Shown one piece after another: positions 46,340-59,022 of a stretch of 64,000 bases of DNA. The DNA lies in assembly GCA_014871385.1 (NCBI GenBank), contig CM026427.1, positions 186,001 through 250,000 of the forward strand, in the 5' to 3' direction. Made by a program: the position numbers and the translations under genes. This DNA comes from Ceratodon purpureus. Taxonomy: Eukaryota; Streptophyta; Bryopsida; Pseudoditrichales; Ditrichaceae. Positions within the stretch are counted from its first letter, which is position 1, and each line of letters opens with the position of its first letter. The notes under the pieces were generated by a model, which was given only the letters and a program-made list of their open reading frames with translations, had not been told where the DNA came from and did not search any database.

Positions 46340-48880
46340 CTACTGCCCTAGAATCCCGTTCAAATATCGTTAAGCTTGTTTTACTTGGAGGTACATGCAA
46401 TCTTTTGCAAATAGTACTAAGTTGAGTAGGATTGAATACCCAAGGTACACTATCTAGTACGCATGGTACAAATTGCTACATAGCCAACCGCTGTTAAGTA
46501 CATCAAGTGTAGAATAAATACAAAGCATTTACCAATGTTATTCCTAAGTCCTCACATCCTATCTAAGCTCGTCAACATTAGAGAACATGCATAGGGTCAT
46601 TTGCTTTCAATACCAATTAAGTATCCTCCATCTATTGATTTATAGCCTAATGACCTTTATTCTTTTGTGTACAGATCCAAACAAAGTGTACTAAAAGCAA
46701 TTTGAACAATCCACTGTGTGCACATGAAGTCAAAGTTTGGATGGTACAGAGGCCAAAACTTTGACTGAAAGCATAGGAATACAAAGTCTGGGCAATAACA
46801 GTGAATTGGGAGCAAACAACATGACGGTGAGTCTCCTAAACATCTATTAAAAGTAATCTCGCAAGCTAGTCTTCAGTGCATAGATGAGGTCAACTCCCCA
46901 AATCAAATCAAGCCTCTACTATGCATACAAACGTTGGCAAATAGCTCTTTGCTGCCCAAAATACACATTTGCAGTCTTGCAATTGTGGATAAATATGAGT
47001 GTTTCTTACCTAGGTTAGATTCATAGTTGAAAAAATCAAATGTAAACATTTGCAAACACCTCCATTTATTATAGCAGGCATGTATGACTGTTTATATTAT
47101 ACTATGTATAAAAAAATTGAGTGGATGAATAGTATCATGAATAGAAATTTCTCATGAATGGATGTTTCACATCGATGCATATTCCTAGTAACTGAATTTT
47201 TTTGTCAATGTGTATGGAAGAAGAAAGAATGGATCCACTTTGTTGAAACTCCCGATCCTTTGTAAATTAGTCTTGTTCCTTTTGGCCCTTGTATATGACA
47301 GGCATCATAGGCAAAAGATGGCAGATTGTGTGTAGATGCGGTTTGCCTAAATTTAGAGCAAATCCTTCTAAACTCTATATTTTTATCTTTGAAACTTTGT
47401 TATCTTTAAGAATTGTATTGATGAAATGTATGCGAGGTAAAAGTTTTAGAAAATTGAAAAATTCACAAAGCTTAAAATAGCAAGACTTTAAGTGCTACAA
47501 CCAAAATATGGTCTTTAAAAACTTTAAAGTTAAGGCATATAAAGCCATTGGTTTAGGGTTGTTATTCTATAAAATTCATTGCCAAAACTTGAGAAGTTAT
47601 TCCTCTTTTTGATAGTTTGATATAAGTAAATCAATTTATTCCTTTGATTAAAAAGAAAAGTAGCAACAAATGCATTTCCATGTAATTGTTATTTTTTTTT
47701 ATCAATAAAAAATCTCATTTTTTTAATAATTTATAATTGGTCTTATTCTATACTAAGATTGAATTGACAAAAGATAGATTGTAAATTAATTCAAACCATT
47801 CAATTTTTATCTATAAGTTATAGTTCATAAATAGTCTAAATTACCTCTGGACATTTCTTGATTTTTGAAATAACATCTTTTGGAGTTTTTAAAGATCAAT
47901 TCCGCTAGCTATATAATTTTGATGTGAGGCTCTTCAAATTCTTGTTCCTAGGTAACATTAAGAATATGTCCATGCACTTGTTTCCCTCATATAACCTATG
48001 AAACCTAAAGAAATGCTTGATTTTTCACATGGAGGTATGCTGAAATTCAAAAACAAAGATCAATCTTTGATAGTAAAAAGGCATATAGAAAAATATTGGA
48101 TTGAAGATCCAAGTGGTGAGATCATGCCTTAAAACTTCATTTACTTGTAAAAAAATAAAACTAGAAAAAAAAGTAAAATTTTGGTTTTTATTGAATTTTG
48201 GAAGTTTCTACAATCTAATTAATTTTGGGCAGATTTTAGGCATATACTACAATTTTGGGAAGATTTCAGCATGCCCTAATAGTGTTTTCAAACTTTGATA
48301 GCAAATATTTCCTAAGTTATGAGGAATTTTGAAACATGAATGGTCTTGTTAGAAAAATATGATAACTATTTATACAGTGCCAAAATTACCACTTCATTAT
48401 GTAAAAGCTGACTCATGGCGAGCTTGACCAAACCTTAAATCAACCGGCTTTTGTTGAGTTGATGCTTTAGGCGTTAAGCAATGACTCATTAACTGTGAGA
48501 TGATGGATGACATCATATATGAATTCCTTAATGGTAGTAGATACTTGTTTCATTTCGATGAAATGATCCTTCAAAGATCAAACGGAGTCTAGGTTGCGAC
48601 CACTACAGTATTAGGCTAATCAAAAATCAAAAATCAAAACTAGAGAAAGCTTGTCTAAATATTTGGACATATTGAATAAATTCACAAGAGATCCCAATTG
48701 AAGGAGAATAGATGAGCATTGTGAAACGAGAATGGCAATTTGAAGAATACAACTAATGCAGGACATAAGAATGCATGATTAAGTGTAATAAAAGTGAAAT
48801 TCCAATGACGTCCGATGTTTCGGAAAGATTGGACTGAGGATCATGTTGCAGCATAACTGGCGCTGCGCCTAAATAGGAAT
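46340..48880. other. AT-rich intergenic DNA
   Basis: No supported gene. The part from about 47500 to 48300 is very AT-rich. The TTTTGGGCAGATTTTAGG phrase near 48226 resembles, inverted, AAAATCTGCCCAAAG near 56988, which suggests a shared old repeat. Confidence 0.4.
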
Positions 48881-48881
48881 T

Positions 48882-51800
48882 CTAGACAGGCTTCGCAATA
48901 GCGAGAAATAGTGCCATCCAGAACGTGATGGGAATAATCGACATAGCGTACTGCAAGCAAATGAAACAACAGCACAACCAGGACGGGAATTCGTCAGAAC
49001 TCCTGGGAGGGAGATTCGTTAGAATCCTCAGGCGGTTACAATCCACACGAAACATTAAGAGATGATACATGGATGAAGCCCAGCAACAATGCTACTGTTT
49101 GATCTGATTTAATGGAAATGCATGAGGAACTCTTAAGATCCACGTAGTTAATGCATGACAGTAATACCTGACGCAGAAGGAGACCAGCAAGCACCCCAGA
49201 CAAACGCCGTGTACTTGCCCGAAGCTGAGTTAGAGCATTTGAGAGGTTAGATAAACTGCAAGGAGTGCATAACTTACGAAAATGAGAAAAATCGGTCTAT
49301 GAAATAGAAACACACAATGGAATACCTGTGACAACAGAACAAGATTCTGGGCTGATGGCATCGCTGATTCAGCCTGTATCATCAAGCAGTTCGGTAAGAC
49401 CCTCAACAGAGATTGTATCAGAGGCGATGGAGACAGACTTTCGAAAAGAGAAGATTCATACCTACAGCTATCAAGGGGAATTCCATTTATTAGTAGTGGC
49501 AGGTGTGATCTAGAAGATAATTCTGATATCAGACGAGTTTAGTAGCGAATCTGGACGTATCAAGTACTGAGTGCTAAGTAAAAGAGTATGCTAAGTTTCA
49601 AACTCGGATAATAAGTCTAGATATAACCAAGACTGCAGTGAGAGGTTCAAATACCAGCAGAAGCAAGATGTAGACAGGGTCAATCGGTAAGATACGAGCA
49701 CATTGCAAACTCTGCAGTGCCGAGAAAACCCACCACACGTTACAACACAGGTCTGCACCAAAACGTATCTGTTGGAGATGTGCCATGGAGTCAAAAGCAA
49801 TTGCTAAATTTTCAAAATGCAGAAAACGAAGTTAGCTTGATTCTAAAATTAATAAGAGGTTCGTGCAACCCAATAGTGTAATACACTGCAGATACGTTAT
49901 AATAGAATGAGTAGGAAGGACATACGACTGTTGAGATGATAACAATCACAGGCATCGCCACAAGGCGAACCGAAGAAATTATCCAAAATGCTCTAGTGTC
50001 AAGAATCGAATCCAGCTCTGCTGAGCAGGATCCCGCCTCGGGCTCACGAGAGTTGATAACTCCTTCCATCGCGGGTCTCGAGGATTTTTTTGTATCACGA
50101 ACCGTGTCGAGTGGAGGTAAGGATGCCGCTAGTGAACTTGCTAACACGATTGTCTGCACTGCCAAAGTTGCTGTCCCCAGCAGTGTGGCAGCCTGCAAGC
50201 CAAAGAGGAAAATACAGTGTCACACAAAAGAAAAAGTAGTAGTGGTACGATCTGCTGCATGTTCCTTTAACCGAGACGGCTCATTCATGCCTTTGTGCAG
50301 TCTTTCAATAAGTGACAGGAGAAACAAGCGCAATGAAAGAACATATTTTACATTAGTAAAGATCAACACACACACACACAAAAAGGTTCGCTTCAGGTCT
50401 GGTGCTGGGTGAACTCGTAAGTGAACTAGCTTAAAGTGACCTTGACGTAATGTCTCCTTTGTGAAAGGCCTGCCCAGTAATAGAAAGTCAAGACGGAACG
50501 CTGTGCGAGAGAATGAACTGGGGAGATCAAGGACTTGTGAACATTGGACAATCCTGTCAAACTTATCAAGGATCTTGGCCAGAGAGCTGTTTATGTAATT
50601 GCAGTTTATGTAAATGCAAACTCACATGAACTTCCATCTGTCTGGTTCTAAACAAAGGTGAAAACAACGACAGATAGGATCTTGCATCAAAGGATTCGGA
50701 TGTGCCTCGATTAAATCACATTTACAAACGTACACTGTATTTTCGTCACAAGGTGAAAATTTCTTTACTTACATCAAAAACAGGCCGTAATATGCCGGCT
50801 GTAGAAGTGCGCATAACAGCTAATGCGCCCGTGGACGGCACTGAGATTGTAGCTCCATTTGCTACAGGAAGAAAAAGATGGGACAAAGGCGTCCCCCCTA
50901 CCAGAACACCTATCAACACCTGCCCCAGTAACGAATGTCAATGAAGGGCCGAAATATACAGGCAGAAATAACTATAAACAATACATACGTTTGATCACCA
51001 TTTGATCAGCAAGAAAGCTCTCTTAGCTCCAAGAAACTAATCAGCATTTATAACATTTTCAATCTGGTGGAATGCAGGTCAAGATATTATGAAGGGAATA
51101 CTAACCCCGTATAAAGGAGGATTCATTATACGTGTAAATCCCTCCAGCAGGGATGTCCAAGAAAAGATATCTTTGAGTGAACTTTCTCCCGAATCGCTAT
51201 CTTCATCCCCAGCGGCAATCATAGAATAACCTACTGTCCAAAGAGCCGGTGACCAGCCGACCATAAACAATGCTAAATATCTGCAAATATTTAGCATAGA
51301 AATTGATTTTGAGATAAAATTCCAATCCAGGTGCTCCAAGTCGCCATTAATTGACCATAGAGAACCATAAACACTACCCTCTTCTATGAAGAAATCCTGT
51401 AACAGAGAACTAAGCATCACATCACATCACTGTTCACCTGGCTGCCATACATGATGAGTGGAGAATATACTTATTGGTGCATTGGGAGAGCATCACTATT
51501 GGGCATTGGGTAAACTTCAGTCTACACTACGCAAAGAAAACAAATTGCCTCTTGATAATTTCTCAAGTTCTCAACATATTCAGTTCTTCACAGAAAATAT
51601 CATATTCAAATAAAGAGTTGTTATAACTTTGATGTTGTAAACTTCTGCAAAACTTACCTATTTCATCCGGGTCACACCCTGTACACGACTCATCAGTACA
51701 TGGATGTTTCAAATAAAATAAGAGTAGTGACCCAATACCCTTAATTGAAGGTGGAGTACATGATAAGTGAGTTTCGACTTTTATTTTACAGATTAATAGT

Positions 51801-54800
51801 ATCTGATGCACATCTTCGACAGCACCAGTCTGAAACAGTTTCCGCAACAAGTATCTGAAAAGCTTACCCTGCAATTTTACTCGTCTCTTCACCTCCCAAC
51901 ACTCCTGTCATAAAAATCTGCCTCACAATGAATAAATCAGGTTGTAATTGCTCCTTCAAATTTCAACCTTCAAGTTTGATCTTATCGTTTTCGTTAATCA
52001 CCTTGCAGGCGTACCTTTCTGATTGAGATTCCAAAACTTGCATTCAAAATTTCCAAATTACCACAAGAAAACCTCAAACCATCCGAGCAGAAAATATATC
52101 TTTATTAATCCTCACCATCGAAATAGGTCATAGGATTGTGATGACTGCATAGAACAATTTTTTCAAGAAATTTGTAGGAAAAATGAGGAAAGGGTGAAGA
52201 GATAATGAGAAGAAACAAGTTACCAGTGGCAGAGTAAATGAATTGCCAAATGCACATGCTGCTGTTATAATAGCTTCTTTCTTTACTCTTATATACTGCT
52301 TAGACTGCCTTGAAAATTTGTTGATAATAAGGGGTTTCTCCACCCGAGTTATCATGCCAGATTCTGTCTCGGAGGTGGTGAAAGGAGGTGCTGAGCCTGG
52401 GCTTGTCAGCATTGGAGCTTCGAGAGGTGATAGCAAGAACGCGGTAGATTCACCGTAAACTAATCGACAAGCTGCTTTTCCAAGAAGTGCCCCAATGAGT
52501 ACCTATACGTCGTAGTACAGAAAACACTGTCAAGAATCCCCGAATTTGAACGTAAAGATAAACTCATTGGCCCAAAACTGAACATTTCGGCTTCAATAAT
52601 ATTGAAATCACAATGCAGTCTCCTTGAAACATTGATGAGAACATAATACTGTTCTGTCACTCCCACTCTTGATGACGCATTCGTATTTGTCAAAAAAGCA
52701 AGCCAATAAATAATCCACAATCCTTCCACTCTTCAACTAAATATTGGTAAAGCATCACAGGAGATTTCCAGTACCCACCTGTGCAATAGCACCAAGAGGA
52801 AGAAAGAGCAAACTTGCTGTAGGATGCGAGGCAAGTGTCACTGCAACCTGTCAGAAGCATGTGACACCATCAGGATTTGACGGCAGAAGCCAGGCATCGT
52901 CAAACTAGTATCTTCGGAGGCACAGCAATTCTCACTTCGATAGTGAACGAGTAAGCAAACATCATAGATGAAGAAACACTGTTTCGTTGCTATAGATCCA
53001 AATCTAGAGCCAGCTGATTGATGTCACTGCCTCTCATATCATGTCAGCATTATTTCTGTTCTCATTCGCTTATTAAGACCCGTGAGGATAATACAACGTA
53101 TGTCTATACCTGGATTATCACAGACAACGTTCCCAAAAAGTCGTTCATGTGTACCAAAAGACGAAAATGGTGAAGATACGAACCTTAGTCATCAGGAAGC
53201 AAGGTATAAGCACACGAAATGCCACCTGACTGAGCACTACGGGTGTTTCAGCCGATAGCTGTCCAGATCTCTGCATCCATACGACAAACGCTGCCATTCA
53301 AACATCATAAGTAACGGTGTATACGCTTTCAAGCAGATATCATCGCTCGAATGAGTTCGTACTCACACAAGAAAGTGTTTCTAGTTCGTAATGTCATTGC
53401 GAAAGTTTCTAGTACTCTTGAGAATTACTAGAAAACGTAGTACGCAGTTTGAACAGATGTTACAGTGACAAGGTAACATGGCAGTGAATTCCTTCTGCAG
53501 ACATCAAAACAATCGTTCCCTACAATAATCTTTCCTCGAAACAGTGCATGTTCACGCAGAGGCTAAAATTGATATTGTGACTACCCCTGCGAAAATGTGA
53601 ATGCCTCTAAAGAATAAATACCTACGTTATCTACCCGGAGTAAATATGCAACCGTCGCCACAAACAAAATGCCACGAAGCCCTTGCAACAAAACCAACAT
53701 TTACCTCATAATATACAATGAATATCAAATATGCACAAACCTTGAGTACATCGGAAGAAAGTTACAGATGTGGAAGTATCTTACAGCAAAGGCTGATGAG
53801 ATTTAGGGATGAAGCAAAGGAAGCTCGAAGAACGCTCAGGTCCACATGCGACCCCGCCTTAGCAATAGCCACCAGTGGAGAAGATAAGGATCCAGTTATC
53901 AAAGCGAACGATGATGACGCTTTCAAAGCAGTCGATGAAGCTTTGGTGGCCGCCATGAGCTGTCCTCCTATACCTCTGACCACTATTCCTTCAAAGCCCG
54001 GCTTGCCTCGTCCCTGCCACAAAGCCCTAATTCATACGTTCTGTGATAATCTCGATATCAAATTCCACACCACCAGGCTTCACGGAATTGCCTCTCCTGC
54101 TTTTTCACGTAAATGTCTGGATTGGCAGAGTAGGAATTTGCATGTGGCGACGTCCATCAACACCCCTCACGCAATGACTAAAAGAAAAAGAGTGGCATAT
54201 AAAAACGATCATAATTACTGTTTCAAATCGACTCTCCGTCACCTAATACCATGCCATTGAAATCCCTACTCGCGAACATTTGCTTGTGATCTTGTCGGTC
54301 AACCATAAGCACTATTGTGATGGAAATTGCCTTACCTGTCTTGTAATTGATGCTCCATTTACATTTCGGGTTGCGTATGCCCTCGTTCTCAGAAGTTGGC
54401 CGGACTTTCCTGCAGTCGATTTCTTGGCACCACAGCGATAGGAACCCAATCGCATCTCATAGCAGGAAATCGAACCAGGTTTGATGCATGGGGAAATAGT
54501 GGAATCGATAAGCTGCAATCTGGGCTCATAAAAAATAAGGGAGGTCGAGGAAAGTGCATGTGAGATGTCCTGCGCTGTGATTGCTTGCAAAACTAGCGAT
54601 GTTACTGTAGCAGCTGCAAAATTCCGCATCCAACAACAGCTGCTATCTGTTCCTCGTACAAGTTCCAAAAGCCGCTGACGTCTGTGTAAAATCCAAGGAC
54701 AGTTGAAGACATTCCTCCACCGGGAAACTTGAATTAAACTCTTGGTCCGAAGTGCAGCGAAACCAGCAGCAGTTGATGAAACTGTGACCTTCTCTAAAAT

Positions 54801-55040
54801 TCTGCTGCGGGTGTTATGGCAGTACTGTCTACTAGAGATTCCGTTGCTTCCCAGGTGCACAATCCTCCTACTTGGCTCGAACTTGTTGGAAGAGAAACAT
54901 GTTCGCTCCGAGACACAACCCCACCGTAGAAAGCTCGGACTCTTGCTACTTGAGTCATACGCTGCAATGGGTTCAGCGGAGTGCACGGAGCACCGCGTAA
55001 TGGATTCACTTGTAAGAGGAGAAAGCGCCTGCGAATACAT
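48882..55040 (-). CDS. PIN-LIKES / auxin-efflux-carrier family membrane transporter with long N-terminal extension
   Basis: Twelve minus-strand exons: 54336-55040, 53785-54013, 53184-53290, 52779-52847, 52224-52502, 51106-51396, 50773-50919, 49926-50192, 49655-49711, 49326-49373, 49168-49224, 48882-48950. All junctions are GT-AG with matching phases, giving 774 residues. The body has the membrane-transport (Mem_trans) pattern: VLSQVAFRVLIPCFLMTK, PLGAIAQVLIGALLGKAACR, then a central loop, CAFGNSFTLPL, YLALFMVGWSPALWTVGYSM, MNPPLYG, ARILPIDPVYILLLLAESAM, PSAQNLVLLSQ and a final YAMSIIPITFWMALFLAIA. Plant relatives move auxin or related substrates across internal membranes; the substrate here is unknown. 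The N-terminal 300 residues are basic and transit-like (STAGKSGQLLRTRAYATRN), so a plastid location is possible. Translation could instead start at 54455. The 5' part of the exon at 51106-51396 (before 51280) is the weakest, lacking an obvious match. Confidence 0.85.
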
Positions 55041-55376
55041 CTTGGACACCACCACTGCAGCTCAAATCTCAAACAGTCGACATCAATCCACTGACGTTAA
55101 CCTTGCCATCTATCAATGCCAATGTCCATGAACTTCCATCCTCTGAAAACCTGGAGACGGACATGACAATGCGACAGACAGACAGACAAAAAAATGGAAA
55201 ATGGCGAAACGCAGGAAATACTAAGTTAGCTCCCGGAGGTGGTGCAATTGTGGCAATGTGATCATGTGTTTGAATTCACCAGGGTCACGAGCTGGTAGGG
55301 CAGCAGACTGCAGAGGGGGGCAAGTTAATGATGTAAGTTGAGGATGCGGCTGCTGGCATCCATCCGTTGATCCATG

Positions 55377-55415
55377 GTGGGCAGGGCAGGGCAGGGCAGG
55401 GCAGGGGAGGGCCAG
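55377..55415. repeat. (GGCAG)n microsatellite
   Basis: Five to six GGCAG units upstream of the transporter gene (which runs leftward), followed by a GGCCAGGCCAGG variant. Confidence 0.9.
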
Positions 55416-55477
55416 GCCAGGTTGATTCATTCTCCACCAGACATGAAGAAGCCCAGTGGCAGGAAGGATGAATCGGG

Positions 55478-55580
55478 ATTCAGTGGGGCCCGAGTGGGGC
55501 CCGAGTGGGGAGTGGGGAGTGGGGACTCAAGGAAGCGCAGTCCAGTCCCAACTCCAGTCCCTCCCTCCCTCCCTCCCTCC
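55478..55580. repeat. Short tandem repeats: GGGGCCCGAGT, GGGGAGT and (CCCT)n
   Basis: Three adjacent arrays: two to three copies of GGGGCCCGAGT near 55485-55515, GGGGAGT copies near 55507-55525, and (CCCT)n at 55561-55580. They lie in the GC-rich region upstream of the transporter gene. Frames across them are not called. Confidence 0.8.
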
Positions 55581-55799
55581 GCAATTCACAGCCTTCACGT
55601 ACGTTGACTCTGCCCAATGGCAAGTTGCAAGGAATCATCCCCTCCCTGCCTATGCCTGCGTCCCTCCAGGGTCGGCAATCCAACAGTCTTCACTCGACAA
55701 TCACACCTCTCGTCTTACTGACGACGCGGGCCCCCTCCTTTTTTCTGATTTCAGGGCCCATGTAGCCCCTTTTTATAATTCTTATGGAATCACGGACTC

Positions 55800-56530
55800 C
55801 AAATTAATCCTCAGAACCCACTTAGTTATTTTTAGGTAATTTTTATTTTAATCATTTTTCTACAGTTTTATTTTTTATTTCATCAACAAAATATTTAGAG
55901 GAGGCTTTCTGAACACTCCGATGGCTTCCTTGGTTGGAAGACCCTTGTCATTATAACAGGCCAAGGTTTATCGCAGGATATTGACGCAACGCTAGGCTCA
56001 AACGCCACACTAGGCTCAAACGCCACACTAGGCTCAGGACCAATCCAAACCTAGGAATACACTTAATAGGGGAAACCCCAAGATAGTTTGGAAATCTTAG
56101 AGCAGTACAATACACCTAGTCCAGAGGGAAATGAAGGACTTACCTCATTTGGAGAATGGCCAAATCAACGAAAGCCCGTGCAGAAAAGACATTACAAATC
56201 AACATAAGAACCGCCACCATTCTGGTGCAAATACGTCTTCTTCTTGTACAAAAATGTTGGCTAGAACTTTGACTATGCATTTAACTACAAGAAATATTCT
56301 ATTGATCCAAATGACCCACAAGGATTGAATGAAAGACCACTCCTTTTGGATATGTACATCACTGGAATAGACCCAGCCAAATCTACTGCCCTATTCCAAA
56401 GTAGTTGGTCCAAAAAGAAATCAATAAAATATTTGAACACCTAAGATTCAATGAAGAGGATAGCAAGAAGGAAACACATGAAGTGTGATAGACTTCATGA
56501 AGTAAATTATGTAGGTAGTAATAGACTTAA
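55800..56530. other. Intergenic DNA with a small tandem repeat
   Basis: No gene. A 19-bp unit, GCTCAAACGCCACACTAG, occurs about two and a half times at 55994-56036. Confidence 0.5.
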
Positions 56531-58147
56531 CTCCAAAATGCCTAAACGACCAAATTTAAACTCGTCGATCTCATTTTTCCAAGTTCCATATCTGTCATTC
56601 AAATGATAAATTTTCATCCATTTTTTTTCATGTGGTAAAGTTGTGAGAGATATATCTAATCTCATTAATGAATTCTCAAAATAATAATTTCATGATTTTG
56701 GTGCCTCCTTAACCCCTAAAGGACAATCATCCACATTTGGGCTTTTTTGGAATTTGGGCATGTACCTATGAATGCAATTTACATCGGGATTTTCTGAAAT
56801 TTTTATTGAAGGTGGGCCGTTCGGAGATCTTTGTGTGCATATTTTTATTTTTCAATTCAGACATCCGGATCAAAAGTTATGAAGGTTTAAGTGTCAAACG
56901 CTGCTCGTTGGGCAGTTGCTGAAATTTTCTAAGCCACTGTGAATACAGCAAATTCTGCCCAAAATTGCCCAAAATTGCGAAAATCTGCAAAAATCTGCCC
57001 AAAGACGAAACTTTGAAATTCCACCAAAAATTGAGATTTTAATATTTTTCAAAAATAAAAAATTTCTATGTATAGAGAAGGCAGTAGAGCATGTTACCAC
57101 CGTTCGGATTTTTAATCCAAATTTTTTTCATATGCTATTTTTATTGCCCAAAAACGGCCTTTGTTTGTGAATTTCAGTATACCCCCTAGCGGAAAATGAT
57201 TTTTTTGGCAACCTTCCACAAATTTTTTGAATATAATTTTTTTTAACACAATTAGCTAACTTAGTCTTCTTTGACGTGCATCAAAACCCCCAAAATCGAG
57301 AGAGCAAAAAATGGTTTTTTGAGCCTTCAAAACTCTGCTAATCCCTTTTTGCGCAGGGAAAAAAAACTTGTTTTTCAGCTTTGAACAATATGATCTTGCA
57401 ATTGGTGAGGAATGAGTGTGTGAGATTTGGTGGAAATGTAGACATAGAAGTCAGCTAAAAGATCTTACGGTTAGATGTATTAAAAAAGACCCTAAGTTTT
57501 CAAAATTCACCTTGTTTTGAAGAGGGGCTGTTTTGAGGCAGTTTTGATGAAATATACCCTCAGAACTTTAGGGGTTAAAGCCCAAAATATCAATACCATA
57601 AGTGTACTCGAAAATTTCATAATAAAGATAGCTGAAATACAATTTTGACCATTGGGATGATTGTTTTTCCACTTGAGATAAACAAATGAAATGTAGTTCC
57701 ACCAGAATACTTTCCAGTCCAATTTAAAACTTTGAAAAATACCGAAAATTGAGTGATTTATAGCTAGTATAATATGAAGGGATATAACCATGGCTACTAC
57801 TTGATTTTCCACGGTTTTAGATTTTTTCATCGTATTTCTAAATTCAACCTTATTTTTTGGACGGTTACTGTATATGGTTTTTGGTTGTCATATACATCTA
57901 CGATAAATAATTGGTAATTTTTAAGTGTAACCTATATTCAATATGAATTTTCTTTATTTGTTTTGATTTAAAAATTATATTAATTACATAATTAACCATT
58001 AATTTTGATAAAACTATAGCTTGAAGAAAACATGTCTATATAGCCAAGAAAAAATAAAAATTCATATTTTACATTACTTACAGTAGCAAAATAGAGTATC
58101 CAAAGTCATAGTCTATTTCCGTAGTCAAAGGCTCTCACATTTGGGGG
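56531..58147. mobile_element. TTAA-flanked non-autonomous element (piggyBac-like), outer copy
   Basis: TTAA lies directly outside both ends (56527-56530 and 58148-58151). The left end CTCCAAAATG pairs with the right end CATTTGGGGG, an imperfect 10-bp inverted repeat. TTAA is the piggyBac target duplication. The left end continues CCTAAACGACCAAA, the same as the left end of the transposase-bearing element at 58349, so the two are probably one family. It has no coding capacity and contains a second TTAA-flanked element at 56713-57574. Divergence of the ends suggests it is old. Confidence 0.55.
56713..57574. mobile_element. TTAA-flanked MITE nested in the outer element
   Basis: Starts CCCCTAAAGG and ends CTTTAGGGG, a 9-bp inverted repeat (CCCCTAAAG), with TTAA outside both ends (56709-56712 and 57575-57578). 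Length 862 bp, AT-rich, no gene. The shared CCCCTAAA start with the piggyBac element at 58349 suggests that a transposase of that kind moved it. Confidence 0.65.
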
Positions 58148-58221
58148 TTAATGTTTTAGGACCTCATGTTTCTTGTTTCCTATGAGAACTTGACTTTGTA
58201 TGATACACTTCACTACTTAAA

Positions 58222-58345
58222 TCAATATGTTATTCTTCACAGCATCAATTATAAGATTTGTTGTGCATCCGAATCTCAAACTCTTTATGAATTTTCCGCC
58301 AAGTGAATTCTGGATTTTTTTTTGTCCATACTTAAATGTAGGATT
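58222..58345 (+). repeat. Dispersed repeat, copy 2 (occupied TTAA site)
   Basis: Matches 41599-41728 in reverse complement over about 125 bp. Similarity ends at TTAA (58345-58348), directly followed by CCCCTAAACGCC, the left end of the piggyBac-type element. Confidence 0.85.
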
Positions 58346-58734
58346 TAACCCCTAAACGCCTAAACGACCAAAAACTGGTCGATTTCATTCTTTGACCGTT
58401 CGCACCTGTCATTCAATCGACAGTTTTTCATCCGGGTAATTTTTTTTCAATTCTGGATGGTGTAAATTATCGAAATTACTTTTTTTTACATCAAAATTCT
58501 AAAATGGTGAATTTTGGGAGGGCTCCAAAGTGCAAAAGATCAATACCGCGCACTCAACTTTTTCAATCTTGAGTTGAGGAGGTGTGGAGGGGCAGTAGAA
58601 ATGGGTGTGAAAAACCAGTGAGAGAAGGAATTTTTGGAGTATGACCGGGAGGTTGGGCATTTGAAAGGGGGCAGTTTTTACTTGAGGGGGCAGACATAGA
58701 GTGAGAAAAAAGTGCGTCTACATAGACTGCCACA

Positions 58735-59022
58735 ATGGAGGAGGGAAGATGCCCTCCCCAACAACCTCCTCCACATGTCAACCTGACATTCAAAGTAGTG
58801 AAACTTCAAAAATCAAAGTGTTGGTGCGGCTACAAGTTCAGTGGAGCTACATCTCGGAACAAACATTGTGGGTGGCCTAGCATTTCGAATCCAAAGCACA
58901 AAGGCAATAATGGCGCAAGGAGAAGTAATTCGGCTAGTCCCCAATTCCTGAAGCAATCAAGTTTCACAAACAAGAGGATTACAACAAACTGTAAAGCAGC
59001 CCCCAAGGAGAGATTGCACTGA
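58735..59022 (+). other. Small basic reading frame within the piggyBac-type element
   Basis: A 95-codon frame beginning MEEGRCPPQQPPPHVNLTF with a Cys/His patch (KCWCGYKFSGATSRNKHCGW) that could bind zinc. It may be a leader exon of the element. No family recognised. Confidence 0.25.

Noticed and set aside
54742-55131. 129-codon plus-strand frame
   Set aside because: Lies antisense to the first exon of the transporter and shows no motif.
55374-55839. Overlapping frames across GGCAG, GGGGAGT and CCCT repeats
   Set aside because: Repeat-derived; no conserved motif or splice support.
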